This document shows, one piece after another, positions 1-12,200 of a stretch of 64,000 nt of DNA. The DNA comes from Lepidostoma basale. Lineage: Eukaryota; Arthropoda; Insecta; Trichoptera; Lepidostomatidae. The notes under the pieces were generated by a model. The model saw nothing but the letters and a program-made list of their open reading frames with translations. It made no database searches and was not told the DNA's origin. Position numbers and translations under genes: made by a program. The stretch is taken from the NCBI GenBank assembly GCA_022606425.2, contig JAHDVF020000186.1, positions 248,001 to 312,000 on the forward strand, read 5' to 3'. Positions within the stretch are counted from its first letter, which is position 1, and the number at the start of each line of letters is the position of its first letter.

Positions 1-2853
1 TTCGCTGCCGATGATTGGTTCGGGCAAGGCACGCAGGTAAAGTTTCAATATTCCCGCAATGTCTACTGCATGACAGCTTTTGTCTATTCTACCACCACTG
101 TCCAACATTCTCTGTAATTAGACAATAATAATAACAATAAAAATATGCCGATTTTTAATGTGCCGTTGTTGTAATGCAATCAAATCTAATTATGAATGCT
201 GCATCTGATATTCGCCATAGGTTGGAAAGTAAAATAAAACAAATATACAAGTTGGGTTTTAAAGGTGGGTTTTCAGCAGAGATCTGTAATCTGTCGGATC
301 ATTTATGCATCTAAGGTATGAAGGGAGATCGTTCCGAACTGACGGGGCGGCTACTGCAAAGACTCGATTCTCGAAATTTGTACTAAGGCAATGCTTCGGC
401 TCAAATGATCTTCCTATTGCAGAAGAGTTCGCCGAGCGAAGTGTGGATATCCTTAAATTTAGGCTGTCCGTTATTATATTTAAAAAACCAACTAACTAAC
501 TAATCATCACGCCGTTTCTCCTGAGGTGTAGGCAGAGAGGATAGACTGACATACCTCTCATGCTTCCTCCACATTCATACATCGTAACATGCATGTTTGT
601 TAATTTTTCCGACTTTGAATGTGGCCACCTTTCAGTATTTGATTAATTTGGTCATGCCATGCTTTCCTTGGTGTTCCACGACTTTAGTAAAATAATATTG
701 ATAGAAAAATGCTTGGTAAAATTTTTGGTTACACCGCATACTACTGGCTACTCTTAAACATGTACTACTGTACATAAAGAACCCTAGACAGTATCCCCTA
801 TAATGAAAATTGAATGGTTCAAGGCAGGTATTTGTAAAGCATATAAACTAGTATGTTCCTGGAGATGACATGAGACAGAAAACGCATACATTATTTCACT
901 GTATAATTTATTAGTAACACAGAACCAGCCTGCCTCCGGTGATGCCGGTGGGGAGAGCTTCAAAAATTATATTGTTAATTGAAATTTCTTAGTAGAAATT
1001 CATTTAAAAATATAAAATAATAATCAAAATTTCTTTACGACATATTTTCAGTTTTATTGTCATATTCTCTAGAAGATGGCAGCGAGTTGCCTCAAACTGG
1101 TCGAAACTAAAAGAACCAAATACTTATGTATTATAAATAAATTTGCATTATTTGAATAAATAGAAAAACACTTTGTGTTTTCACTACACTTTATTTTTCT
1201 TTTCGCAGAGATGTTTAGGCCGTGGCACAACCTTTTCCCATGCACAATTTTTTAATTTTCATTACTTTCATAACTAAGCATCACACCGTTTCTACGTTTA
1301 TAATGGACTCTCAAACTGTTATTTCTTAACTTACTTATCTCACTTCAACATTCATACATCGTGTCACACACACGCACATCAATCTCCCTGATTCCTCACA
1401 TAGCCGTCATTTAATATATTATTGATTTGATTATGGCACATTTTCCTCAGTCTTCCTTTATTTTTTGTGTAAAAATGTACATTTTTTATTCATTCTTTCC
1501 ATGTGTCCAAACCATCTAAACAAACTTATAATAATCATTATTATTATTATTTTTGACGACTTATATTTTAAGTGCGCCGTTTTGTAAAAACAATTACTCC
1601 AAGGGTTCACTAGGAAAATACTGACCGAACAGTGCAGTCTTGAGAAGTTTCCTAAATTTAATGTCACTATCCTCATACTTAATACTAACATGGAGGCTAT
1701 TCCACGCCAACGCAACCTGCCCGCAACGCTGAAATCACGATCATAGAAACTTGCTGGCTCTGACTGGAATTGTTATGTTGTTTGGATTTTTTTCTACTGA
1801 TCGGAGTAAAGTTGCCTTTCCGTTGGCATGGGTGTCACGCAGAGGTCCGAAATATACGCTGGCGCTCTCTGGTGTCGAGCCTTAAACACTGTCAAACACA
1901 ATTTGTATTTTACTCGCTCTTAGATTTTAAGCCAGTGAAGTTTCTTCAGGAGTGGCGTGATATGAAAGTATTTTTGTTGCCCCATAATCAATCGGGCAGC
2001 AGCACTGAATACGCTTTGTATTCTGCATAATTGATTATTTGGCAATCCAGCATACACTCCGTTGCAATAATCTAAACGTGATACTACAAAAGAATTTACG
2101 GGGGTCCTAGCTTCATCAATATCTCCTTAAATGTTTTGGCTGTCTCAGTTGGAAGAAATCAGACTTAAAAAGCTTTATCATTCTTTTATGTTTCGTTCCA
2201 AATGCCAAATACAAAATGCTAAAACCCTGTAAGGTGGATAAAGATGTTTTATAATAGTGAGAAGTTTTTAATGTGTAATGTAATGTATTGTGTAATGAAC
2301 AAAAATGGCCAAACAATATAAAGTACAAAACAAACCTTAATTTCTTTCTGTCTCGTTTGCGACCCGGCTTTTCGAAATAATCCCTCTATGTGGACGTGGT
2401 TTTTAAGCATGTTACAAGCTTCGTAAACTATTAGAGGGACAGACAGCTTACTACCGCAACAAGTTACATTTTGGGATGGAACAGCACTGATATCGGCGCC
2501 AAATGTTACGGCAGTTCTCTTCACAAAACAGAATAAACACAAAATCAAAGTAAATAAATAAATTAGCCATATTTCGTAGGACGAAATAACAGCATCAAAA
2601 AATGACAGATATTTTAAATTTAATATATAAACGCAAAATAACAAAATCTAAAATTAATTATCGCAAACGCAATTAAAACAAAAAAATACTCGAAATACAT
2701 TTCATAGGGCTGATGAGAAAATATTTCATGATTAATTACCTGAACAGATTTGCCGTTCGACTTTTTTAACCTGTATTTGATTCCGTGATTTTTTAATTCT
2801 TGAAGAACGGTGCATTGTAGATTTTGAACGTTAGTGAGATCACTGATAAACAT
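1..2853 (-). CDS. RhoGAP-domain protein, ARHGAP11A-like, 5' part (exons 1-3)
   Basis: Three minus-strand exons join in phase 0. Exon 1 is 2853-2740 (38 codons from ATG at 2853; donor GTAATT). Exon 2 is 2518-2336 (61 codons; donor GTTTGT). Exon 3 runs from 111 to the left edge (37 codons; acceptor ATTACAG). The product opens with a short helix ending in HGIKYRLKK, as in ARHGAP11A. The start of a RhoGAP fold follows: GLFRKAG carries the catalytic arginine finger, and DIAGILKLYLRALPEP is the conserved second block. RhoGAPs speed GTP hydrolysis by Rho-family GTPases at membranes and the cytoskeleton; ARHGAP11A acts on RhoA and is linked to cell division. The rest of the domain and the C-terminus lie outside the window. 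Intron 2 carries CR1/L2-like and RTE-like LINE fragments. The RhoGAP assignment is sure; the ARHGAP11A relation rests on remembered similarity. Confidence 0.86.
235..480 (-). mobile_element. CR1/L2-like LINE, 3' fragment
   Basis: Read on the minus strand, this matches the reverse transcriptase C-terminal end of the LINE at 59478-59864. It shares the stretch corresponding to SSAIGRLTVPK, the FAVA-PS-WN-LP block and the closing K-H-F motif. It is decayed and lies in intron 2 of the RhoGAP gene. Confidence 0.7.
489..690 (-). mobile_element. RTE-like LINE, 3' end fragment
   Basis: The plus strand starts with CTAACTAACTAATCATCACGCC, the reverse complement of the 3' tail (GGCGTGATGGTTAGTTAG) seen at 17715 and 58755. 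The rest matches the C-terminal coding end of that family. It is a 5'-truncated minus-strand copy. Confidence 0.75.
691..1240. other. Intron sequence, no recognisable feature
   Basis: AT-rich DNA inside RhoGAP intron 2. Around 930-960 there is a short string resembling the 3' end of the family A LINE on the minus strand (AACCAGCCTGCCTCCGGTGA). A possible foldback remnant lies near 1070-1115. No coding signal was seen. Confidence 0.4.
1275..1520 (-). mobile_element. RTE-like LINE, decayed 3' fragment
   Basis: The minus strand reads into the RWFGHMERM block typical of this family (1480-1520). Toward the lower coordinates it shows the usual C-terminal string with the remnant of the TGATGGTTAG end. 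It is 5'-truncated and interrupted by stops. Confidence 0.7.
1550..2260 (-). mobile_element. CR1/L2-like LINE, reverse transcriptase C-terminal part
   Basis: The minus-strand conceptual translation runs through FFQLRQ, then VNSFVVSRLDYCNGVYAGLP, an AAARLI helix, HITPLLKKLHWL and APAYISDLC. This is the post-catalytic order of CR1/L2-clade LINEs. Several stops break the frame, so the copy is dead. It lies between exons 2 and 3 of the RhoGAP gene and belongs to the same clade as the copy at 59478. Confidence 0.8.
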
Positions 2854-2859
2854 GGCGAA

Positions 2860-3655
2860 TAAAATAACAATATAAAACCGTGTGAAAATATTCTAGTCAA
2901 GTAATACAACAAAGAAGTCATTAAACACCCTACCGCCTATCAAATTATTCAAATTTCAAAAAACGAGATTTCTGCAATCACCGTTAATGTTAGATTATAG
3001 TCTATGGTCGAATTAATTCTTGTTTTGTTTATGATTTTATGAAGTGTTACCATGTTGCGATATGCCGTGTCATATATATATTTAAATAAAAAAATGACGG
3101 AAGTATCTACTTACTATTCGGAATCTTTCCTAAAAATAAATAATTTACATTACTTAATCGTAAACATACCTAGTAGTTGAAGTACGCGTACAAGTTAAAA
3201 CATTGCATGATAAAGACCATAGGGGTCCAACCTGTATAGGCTTGCACCTCCTATCCTGAAAAAAAGCACACGAATTAAACGTAAATACAGTTTTTTATAT
3301 CATCAATAATAATGGATTTAAGTACGTCTTTTCGATTCTTACATTGTTGAGCTTTAAAAAGATCTCGGGTGGACTTATGTTACACAAATTAACCATCTCG
3401 TATCTTTCTCAAAGAGTGTTGGCAGGGGAGAATGAACCACCACCCTAATCTATTCTTTCGGCAAGTTATTTTGGGTCTCAGTCATAAAAAATAAAAATAA
3501 ATAATATCACCAGGGGACGCTGAATGAAAATGAAGAACGATGCGAACGCTGCCGAATGAAAAGATTTACGTATTAATTAAAATATTGTAAACCTGTCCAA
3601 ACTTTCTAAAAATTAATAATGTGTACCTGAGATATTCTAACGAAATAAAGTTTTA
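2860..3655. other. Region upstream of the RhoGAP start
   Basis: About 800 bp of AT-rich DNA from the RhoGAP start codon to a LINE fragment. The RhoGAP promoter should lie just above 2860, but no clear core motif can be picked out. No coding signal was seen. Confidence 0.4.
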
Positions 3656-3662
3656 AATTTTT

Positions 3663-4625
3663 TTATTATTTGCTGATGACATAAAAGTTTTCTCTGAAAT
3701 AGTGAATCCCTCAGATTGTTTGAAGCTTCAGTGTGACATTCAGAGCATAACCCAATGGAGTAAACGTAACAAATTATTCTTCAACGTCTCCAAGTGCTTT
3801 GTTATGTCATACACACGGGCATCGAAAACATTATACTGTCGCTATCTTAGGGATGGGGTACAGCTTGAAAGAGCTTCTACATCCAGAGATCTCGGTGTTC
3901 TGTTCGATGCTCAATTATCGTTCAATCTTCACATAGTTGCTCTATGTAATAGTTCCATTAAAATGCTTGGAATTGTTTTTAGGAATGCCAAGATATTTTC
4001 GAACACACAGGTACTTCGGTATTGTATAATTCCCTGGTAAGAAGTCGGCTGGAATATAGTTCCGTTATTTGGTCACCGCCTGGGATCCGATGTTCTCTGA
4101 TGGTGGAGCGAGTGCAGAAAAAATTTCTGCGCTTTCTTTACCTCAGGGAGCGCGGTTATTACCCGTGGCTCTTTCCGACTGAATTCTCGCTAGGTATACT
4201 AAGCTACTAATCATTGGAGAGAAGGAGGAACATTCACTTGGGAGTTCACTTCTTTCAGCTGATTGGAGGCCGTATACAGAACTCGGATGTCCTGAGTGAT
4301 GTAGGTCTATTTGTCCCTGATAATTACCTTCGTCAAAGACAGCACAGATTGTTTTATTTGCCACGCTGCAGAACCAACCTGCCAATGGTTATGCCTGTGG
4401 GTAGGGGAATCTTATTGCTTAATCGGATCGCCTCGGAGGTCGACATATTTCGTGATAGTGTGAGTTGTCTCAGGGATGCAATATCAATGTTATGATTTTT
4501 TCTTATTCTTAAGCTTAATTTTTTTTTTTAATGCTTCTCTTTTATAATGTAATTGCAAACGATTTGGAATTGCATGTCTGTAATGTTTGTGATTATTATC
4601 AAAATAAATGAAATGAAATGAAATT
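3663..4625 (+). mobile_element. Jockey/CR1-group LINE (family A), 5'-truncated dead copy
   Basis: This starts in reverse transcriptase motif C (FADD region, written FADDIKVFS) and runs through the C-terminal part to a stop near 4492. A frameshift near 4020-4030 splits it into two frames, and another break lies near 4210. The protein closely follows the copy at 6386-8362, for example QKKFLR and DNYLRQRQHRLFYL against DRYLRQRQHRLFYL. It ends in a GAAAT-type microsatellite tail at about 4605-4625. Confidence 0.85.
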
Positions 4626-4888
4626 CTTGTCATGACATGTGCCAACTTGTAATTATCGTTGTGGTTTAGGGAAGCCATACTCAACCAATAGCTTGCCAAG
4701 CTTCTATGAGCGACCGAAATACATTTATTATCATGAAAGTGATTTAAAAAAATCTGGCAATCAAAGTTTTGAATATGTTCGAAATACGCTCGAACAATCA
4801 TCGCTCGCTATGAATATACTGGAGCTGATGCCGGTGGCATATACTTATCCTTTCAGGGCCGTGTGCTTAATTTGGGTAGTGTACTCGT

Positions 4889-5060
4889 AGGGTATAGCCA
4901 CACCGAAGTGCCAGGGTCGGAGGCTAGGTGGACACCAGCCGAACCAACATATGGCGTACAATGAGACCGGCCACACTACAGGGTTCGCGCCACAGGGCGT
5001 GATCACAAGCGATCTGTGTCTTGACTTCTACTCAGGCACTCCGGTGTGGCCGTACCCTTC
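4889..5060. repeat. Short element with terminal inverted repeats
   Basis: The left end AGGGTATAGCCACACCGAAG and the reverse complement of the right end (AAGGGTACGGCCACACCGGA) match over about 25 bp with few differences. The 172 bp body is much more GC-rich than the surroundings. A non-autonomous DNA element is likely; the superfamily is unknown. Confidence 0.55.
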
Positions 5061-5439
5061 AGGTTTCAAACAATACTGTTTTCCTTATAGAAAAATAAGT
5101 TGAAGTATTACTAGTATAGGAAACAGAACGTTAGACTCTTGATCTAGGGGATTTAGCTTTGACAAATATCATTACTTTCATTTAATAAAGCCACATCTTG
5201 CTAGACATTTAGAATTATGTAAAGAAACAGTAACTCGGTGATTTTCAATATAAATTATACTTTTAAGTGCATTTTTATGATTATTGCAAAGGAGGGTGAT
5301 ATAAAAAGCTCAATATGACCGATAATAAGAAAAATCTTATTTTCGGTAATTATTGTCCGTGTTTCGCTTTTTTTATATTTATTTTTATTTTTGCGACACT
5401 CCACAGCATATTTTTTTATACTTAAAAAAAGTAACAAAT

Positions 5440-5772
5440 ATGGCAACATATTATACATAGCAACATTGATTCTTGTTGATTGTGAAAAAGAAGAAGAGAA
5501 GTGATATATTTCTGTTGATCGGAAACGGTTTAACGTGGGCTTTGTAGTTCGTGGGTGAGACTTTTCGATAATTTGCAAAATTGTAAATCAACTCGCGTTT
5601 GTTCTGTGTAATAATCAAGGCAATTGTCCATATATTCGCGTGGTGCTTAAATATTCCCGAAGAAAGGAACGCGCGCGTACTTCGAGTGATAATGTATGGG
5701 TAAAATTACTGATTAGAAAGCAACATGGAAGTTATGACAGTTCAGCCATGAATGCAAATAAAAGTCTTTCAG
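5440..5772 (+). promoter_or_regulatory. Possible first exon or promoter of the PDZ-GEF gene
   Basis: This is a less AT-rich patch with CpG-containing strings. It ends in an ATG-led stretch of eight codons (5748-5771) followed by TTTCAG and the donor GTAATG at 5773. Splicing to the acceptor at 9229 would give a short upstream ORF that closes by TGA, leaving the ATG at 9294 as the main start. This is inference from one good donor and the position; no core promoter motif is clear. Confidence 0.25.
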
Positions 5773-6385
5773 GTAATGATACATATTGCATTATCTAGTT
5801 TCCGTTAATGTTGTTTACAGTTCATTTCATTTATGTTTTATTATTTCCGCAAGTAACACTTTGTAATGGTCAACATCCCGCAGGAATGCGAGTTATTGAC
5901 ATTTTCGCAAATATGTGTGTAATACATCCCATAATAATATGATTGCATACGGTTTCAATAATTATTCATATACGACCAGGAAATCATTTTATAAACGTTA
6001 ATAGTGTACTACAATTGTGAAACTTGATATTAAAATGCCATATTTTAAAGAATTAAAGCGTTTGGCACAAATTTTTGATCATTGTACAATTAGTAAACAA
6101 AATAATGCTAAATGATTTCTCGCGTTTGAATACGCTTAATTTGTGCAAAATCGCTTTAATTATTTATTTTATGTCTTTGGCCATCCGTCCGCTTTTCCTT
6201 TGTGATAAATTGATCACGGATGGAAATGTTTCATTAAATACTTGCGCACCATTTTTTTTGTATACAAATTAATTACGAATTCCAAAGTAGGCACCTGACT
6301 TAAGTAAATAAAATAGTTTTTTTTTGCCACCCTTATAATGTAGCAATTCTAAAATATATTTTAACGAAACACATTTTATTTTAGC

Positions 6386-8362
6386 GTGAGCAATGGTGGA
6401 CGGAGATATCCGAGGTGGTTTTCTAGGGAAATCATCGCGGAAATTAAGATCAAACATGCACATCATGTGAAGTGGAAGGCCACTGGCTCTCGGGATGAGT
6501 ATAAACTTTTCAGTAAGCACCGCTCGGTGGTGAGACGGAATGTTCGGTCAGCCTTTCGAGCATATGTAAGCACCATTGAGGGCGATCTTATGAATGACCC
6601 CGGGACTTTCTGGAACTACATAAAAAGCCTAAGTAAAGACGGTGGCATCCTAAATACCATGATGCATGGGGATAGAGAGGTTGAGGGCGCAAACATAGCG
6701 AACGCATTCGCTAAGCACTTTCAATCTGTCTATAGCAATATTCCCCCGCGGCTTAATTTAAATTCAGCGACCGGTTCGAATACCAGTAAGTGCGCTCATA
6801 GCTTTGACATATCTAACATAGACACAAATGATATTAAATCATCAATCAAAGCAATGAAGAATTCGCACTCGGTTGGTCCGGATTTTCTTCCCATCTTCTT
6901 CTTCAAAGGCTGCTCTGAGCTCTTAATATATCCGCTGTACTTTTTATTTAACCTATCGTTAAGTACAAATACTTTTCCTGATCTCTGGAAAGTTTCTAGG
7001 ATCAGTCCTATCTTCAAGAGCGGAACAAAAGAGTCAGTCGAAAACTACAGACCTGTAGCAATACTGTCGGCTCCAGCCAAGCTATTCGAATCTATTCTAC
7101 ATAAATTGATATTTCCCAGAGTTGACCCATATATTATAACAGAACAACATGGGTTCAGGAAGGGGCGCTCTACTGAAACAAATCTCATGGTCTTCACAGA
7201 ATACATAACAAGGGCCTTGGACAGTGGTCACCAAGTTGACTGTTCATATAATGACTTCTCAAAGGCATTTGATACTGTGAACCATGACATTCTTATAGCA
7301 AAGCTATCTCAAATTGGTTTCTCTTCTCAACTTATTATGCTTTTCACTAGTTACCTTGAGGGGAGGAAACAATTCGTCTCGTACGGAATTTTTCAATCGG
7401 AACCTTTTTTTGTTTATTCAGGGGTGCCACAGGGTTCGAACCTTGGCCCACTCCTCTTCACTATATTCATAAACGATATTGCGAAGGTAATAAACTTCTC
7501 GCGATTTCTTTTATTTGCCGATGACCTGAAATTATTCCTAGACATAAAAAATCCTGACGACTGTCTACGCCTTCAGTCGGATATTAATAATATTGTTACC
7601 TGGAGTCACAGTAATCATATGAAATTCAATGTCTCTAAGTGCGTAATGTTATCTTTTACGAGAGCACGGAGAACTATATATCATAGATACACGATGAATA
7701 ACCAGCAGTTGGCACATGTATCCACTATGAGAGATCTCGGGGTCATCTATGAGAGTAGATTAACCTTTCATGCTCATGTTGAGAGAATTTGTGGCATTGC
7801 GCTGAAGATGTTGGGCTTCATAATTCGGACCGGAAGGGTTTTCAGAGATCCCAATGTGCTCAGAGTACTATACAATTCATTGGTTCGGAGCAGACTCGAA
7901 AGTGGTTCTGTGATATGGAGTCCGCACGAGGCGAGATATTCCCTTATGCTGGAGAGGGTTCAGAAAAAATTTCTGAGGTATCTCTACATGAAGGAGTATG
8001 GTAGCTATCCATGGCTCTATCCCACAGCGTTTCTTTTGGGAATGTTGGGGTCTAATTCTCTGCAGCTTCGAAGATATGGGTTTCTCATAACCCATTTCTT
8101 TAGGCTTATTAGGGGATATTTTGAAAACTCAGCCGTGCTGGAGGGTGTAGGTCTTTTTGTTCCCGACAGATATCTCCGACAGCGCCAGCATAGATTGTTT
8201 TACCTATCCGCCGCTAGAACCAACCTGGCTCTGGTGACACCGGTGGGAAGAGCAATCAATCTGCTGAACGCGGTCTCCTCGGAAATCGACGTCTTTCATA
8301 TCAGTGAAAGTACGTTCAGAAGGCAAATACTCTTAATTCTGGAGGGTATCCTGTCTTCCTAA
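6386..8362 (+). mobile_element. Jockey/CR1-group LINE (family A) with a 658-codon reverse transcriptase ORF
   Basis: One open frame covers the reverse transcriptase domain of a non-LTR retrotransposon. In order: ENYRPVAILS (fingers), HGFRKGRST, NDFSKAFDTVNHD (motif A, aspartate present), GVPQGSNLGPLLF (motif B), LLFADDLKLF (motif C, both aspartates present). A long C-terminal region follows with the SLVRSRLE and RQRQHRLFYL blocks. The upstream apurinic endonuclease is absent, so the copy is 5'-truncated and cannot move alone, though its frame is intact and so probably young. The 3' UTR ends in tandem ATAAACTG units (about 8480-8517) and an A run. It lies in plus orientation upstream of the PDZ-GEF exon. 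The clade within the Jockey/CR1 group cannot be settled by eye. Confidence 0.92.
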
Positions 8363-8639
8363 TGTTCAACCATCTCTCATGCGTTTCTGGTAGTATATTA
8401 TTATTTTACCAATATATTATTTTACCTGTTCTCAATAGATGCCTTAAAAATTAATTTTGTAATGTCTATTGATGAAATGAAATAAACTGATAAACTGATA
8501 AACTGATAAACTCATTTATTAAAAAAAAACATTGATAAGATATGGTGTGTACCTAATAAGCTGTATAATTCTCTCTGTATTTATAAATTTGTATAAATAA
8601 TTTCTTGAACAATGATGTATATCTCTATAGTAAATATTC

Positions 8640-9165
8640 AATAAATGAAAATGTCTGTATTCTAGAAGTTTTATTATAATTTATGGGAATGACATGTTTC
8701 TTCTTTCTATCTTCTTCTTCTTCTTCTTTGCTAGCCCTCTTCCCTCCACTGCTGGATATAGGCCTCTTCCAATTTCTTCCACTCGTCTCTATCCTGCCCC
8801 CTTTGTATCCAAGATTTTCCAACCCTTTTGACAATATCATCGGTCCATCTCATCGGTGGCCTTCCGACACTTCGCCTATTTTCCCATGGTCTCCAACTGA
8901 GTATCCTGGGTGCACATCTGTTGCCACTCTGTCTAGCCAAGTGTCCAGCCCATTGCCATTCCTTATGCGGTCACGCAAGCTCACACCAAGTATCTGTCTT
9001 TCCATGGACCTCTGTGTACATTTGAGCCTGTGGACACTTTTTGCTGTAAGAGTTGCTACTATCAAAGTGTCTGCATTTTGATAGCGTCTTAGAAAGGTAA
9101 AACATGTCATTCCCATAAAACATAATAAAACAGACTAGAAAATATGCATTTTCATTTGTATTAAA
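8640..9165. repeat. Hairpin MITE (family M1) split by a LINE insertion
   Basis: The left arm (8640-8700) ends in TGGGAATGACATGTTTC. The right arm (about 9085-9165) begins with the complementary AAACATGTCATTCCCAT and runs out through a decayed copy of the left arm. The same arm pair forms an uninterrupted hairpin at 46790-47030. The roughly 385 bp between the arms are a LINE fragment. Confidence 0.7.
8701..9085 (-). mobile_element. LINE family B (RTE-like), C-terminal fragment
   Basis: The minus strand encodes RSMERQILGVSLRDRIRN, then a W-G-H-A type block, RSVGRPPMRWTDDIVK and a terminal WIQRGQDRDEW block. This is the end of the endonuclease/reverse transcriptase protein of an RTE-like LINE. 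It sits inside a hairpin MITE and is therefore younger than the MITE. Related copies lie at 41163, 49100, 51070, 52205, 61935 and 63545. Confidence 0.75.
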
Positions 9166-9293
9166 TAATAAAGAATGTTGATAAAGATGGATATAGGGTT
9201 GTTTTTAATGTTAGAAAATGATATTTCAGGAACAAGAAGAGCTCGCTTGTGATCATGTGGGGTGCGCGGAGTGCGGGGTGAGGCGGGGGCGCC

Positions 9294-12200
9294 ATGTTCA
9301 GGGGCCGTCGCAGCCCCGAGGTGTTGCCGGGCGCCGGGCACAAGTGCTCCCACTGCAGCGACACCAGCTCCGCCTACAGCGGCTCCGACACCATGACCTC
9401 TGTACACTCCTCGCTGGAGCTGGAGCTGGAGGTGGACCTCTCGGGTCTAATGGAGTCCATCGTGGACTCGGACGAGGAGGAGGACCCGGAGGAGAGCCTG
9501 GACAGCCTCACGGTCCGTGACGCTGTTCGTGAATGTCTCGAGAAGGACCCCTTCGAGCGCACGCAGGATGACCTGGAGATCCTTCTAGAGTTCACGCAGC
9601 ATCTCAAGGCCTTCACCAACATGACGCTCACGGTGCGTCGCGCGCTGTGCTCTGTCATGGTGTTTGCCGTTGTTGAAAAAGCCGGTACAGTTGTTATGAA
9701 TGACGGTGAAGAGCACGACTCTTGGTCTGTACTCATCAATGGCCACGTTGAAGTTCAGTATCCAAATGGGGAACTGGAGCACTTGCACATCGGTGACAGC
9801 TTTGGGATGGCCGAAGCCACGTTGGAAAAGCTGTATCACCGAGGTGTCATGACAACCCGCTGTGACGATTGCCAGTTTGTGTGCATTACACAGACTGACT
9901 ACTACCGTATCCAGCACCAGGGAGAGGAGAACACGCGGCGCCACGAGGAGGACGGGCGGCTGGTGATGGTGACCGAGCTGCGCGGAGATCCGCAGGGCCA
10001 CGTCCTTATCCGTGGCTCCCCGGAACAGCTCATGCAGCAGCTCATAGAGGAGAATCCCTGCGACCCCACATACGTTGAGGACTTCCTCTTAACTCATCGG
10101 ACTTTCATAGACAATCCGCACTTGGTGGCCAACCAGCTGTTAGTCTGGTTCAACGAGCCATCCGTGCGGGACCGAGTGACGCGTGTGGTGATCCTGTGGG
10201 TCAACAATCACTTCACAGATTTTGAAATGGATCCTCACATGATGGGCTTCTTGGAAACATTCGAGTCTCTTCTTGAAGAAGAAGAAATGGAAACCCAATT
10301 GAGGCTTTTGAACTTTGCGTGTTCAGCAAAGGCACGCACGCGGAGTGTCACACTATCCCGCTCTTCTCGAGATGAACCGTTGCATTTTAGCATCATTGGA
10401 GGTTACGAGAGAGGTTTTGGTATATTCATACTAAAAGTTGACAAAAAGACAAAAGCTGAATATGTAGGGTTGAAAAGGGGAGATCAAATACTAGACGTTA
10501 ATGGGCAGTCATTCAAACATGTCAGCAATGCCAAGGCCATAGAGATAATCACTGGGTCTACTCACCTCTGCTTATCCGTGAAGAGTAACCTTTTGGCCTT
10601 CAAGCAAATGCTTCTCCTGCCGGAGAACTCTCCGCGGCAGCGAGGAAATAAGGTCCTGGACATGGGCCGCTGGCCATCCGACCCGCGGACACGCCTCTCC
10701 ACCGTGGAACTGTTGGGAGATGACCCGGTCTCCTTCGCCCCCACATTCCAGTCTCCTAATAAGAAGTCTCAGCCTCCGGTGAAGAAGAATTCTCAGAAGG
10801 GTCTCATGATTCTCGGTCCCAAACGGCGATTTCACAAAGCATTGATGAAAATGAATATTTTGCCGAAGAACACCATCTCGGATGGCTTGCTCACGGATGA
10901 CAGCTGCCTCCCAAACACAGAAACACTGAGCAAGAGCAATAATACTTTCTACAATTCTCATAGTAACCCCGATCTCATTTCTATATGTTACGAAGAATTG
11001 CAATCTTCTGATTATCCAGAACATGTCTTGAAGGTGTACAAAGCTGATCAGACCTGCAAGTATTTACTAGTTCATAAGGAGACCACTGCGCACGAAGTGG
11101 TCATGCTGACATTGCAGGAGTTTGGCATCACGGACCTCAGCTCGCACTTTTCACTCTGCGAAGTCTCAGTCACGGAGGGAGGCATCATTAAGCAGCATAC
11201 TCTGCCTGACCAGCTACAGAATCTCGCCGAGCGGATTGGGCTCAGCTCCAGGTACTACCTCAAGACTAACGGTATCACCGAAACTCTCGTACCTGACGAA
11301 ATGGCGCCGGAGCTGTTGAGGGAGAGCGTTGTGCATTTCTTACAGTTGAATGCTGTCGAAGTCGCCATTCAACTCACCTTACAAGACTTTAGCATTTTTC
11401 GACAGATTGAGAGCACGGAGTATGTGGACGATTTGTTTGAATTGAAGAGTCGATATGGTATTCCGATGCTGGCACAGTTCGCTGAGCTAGTAAACAAGGA
11501 AATGTTTTGGGTGGTCACCGAAGTCGTCAAAGAACAGAATATTGTAAGACGTTCCAAGATCATCAAACAGTTCATTAAAGTAGCGCGTCAGTGTAAAGAG
11601 TGCAAAAACTTCAACTCCATGTTCGCTATAATCTCCGGCCTCGGGCACGGAGCTGTGTCCAGGTTGCGACTCTCCTGGGAGAAGCTCTCCACCAAATACC
11701 AGAAGCTGTTCTCCGATCTTCAGGAGTTGATGGATCCCTCTAGGAACATGTCCAAGTACAGGCAACTGGTCACTAGTGAGCAGGGACGCTCCCCCGTCAT
11801 ACCGTTCTATCCGGTGGTAAAGAAAGATCTCACCTTCATACATCTCGGGAATGACTCTTGCGTGGAAGGTATTGTCAACTTTGAAAAGCTAAGAATGATT
11901 GCTAAGGAAGTCCGCCAGCTCACTAACATGTGCAGTTCTCCTTACGACTTGTTGACTCTGCTGGAGTTGAGCAAGCAGCCGCCTTCTTCCGCTCTGGTGA
12001 CCCTGAATCAGATGACGGCTGGCTGCACGCAACAAGGACAGCTCACGGTCAAGAGGCGTAAGAAGTCCACAGCTGCTCCTAATCCCAAGAAGATGTTTGA
12101 GGAGGCACAGATGGTAAGAAGGGTAAAGGCTTATCTAAATAAGATGCAGGTGGAGACGGACGAAGAGAGGCTTCATGCATTATCAGCTGAGTGTGAAGGG

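Noticed and set aside
9374..11843. Minus-strand and alternative-frame open frames across the PDZ-GEF exon
   Set aside because: The plus-strand frame has five recognisable domains. The others come from its high GC content and codon bias.
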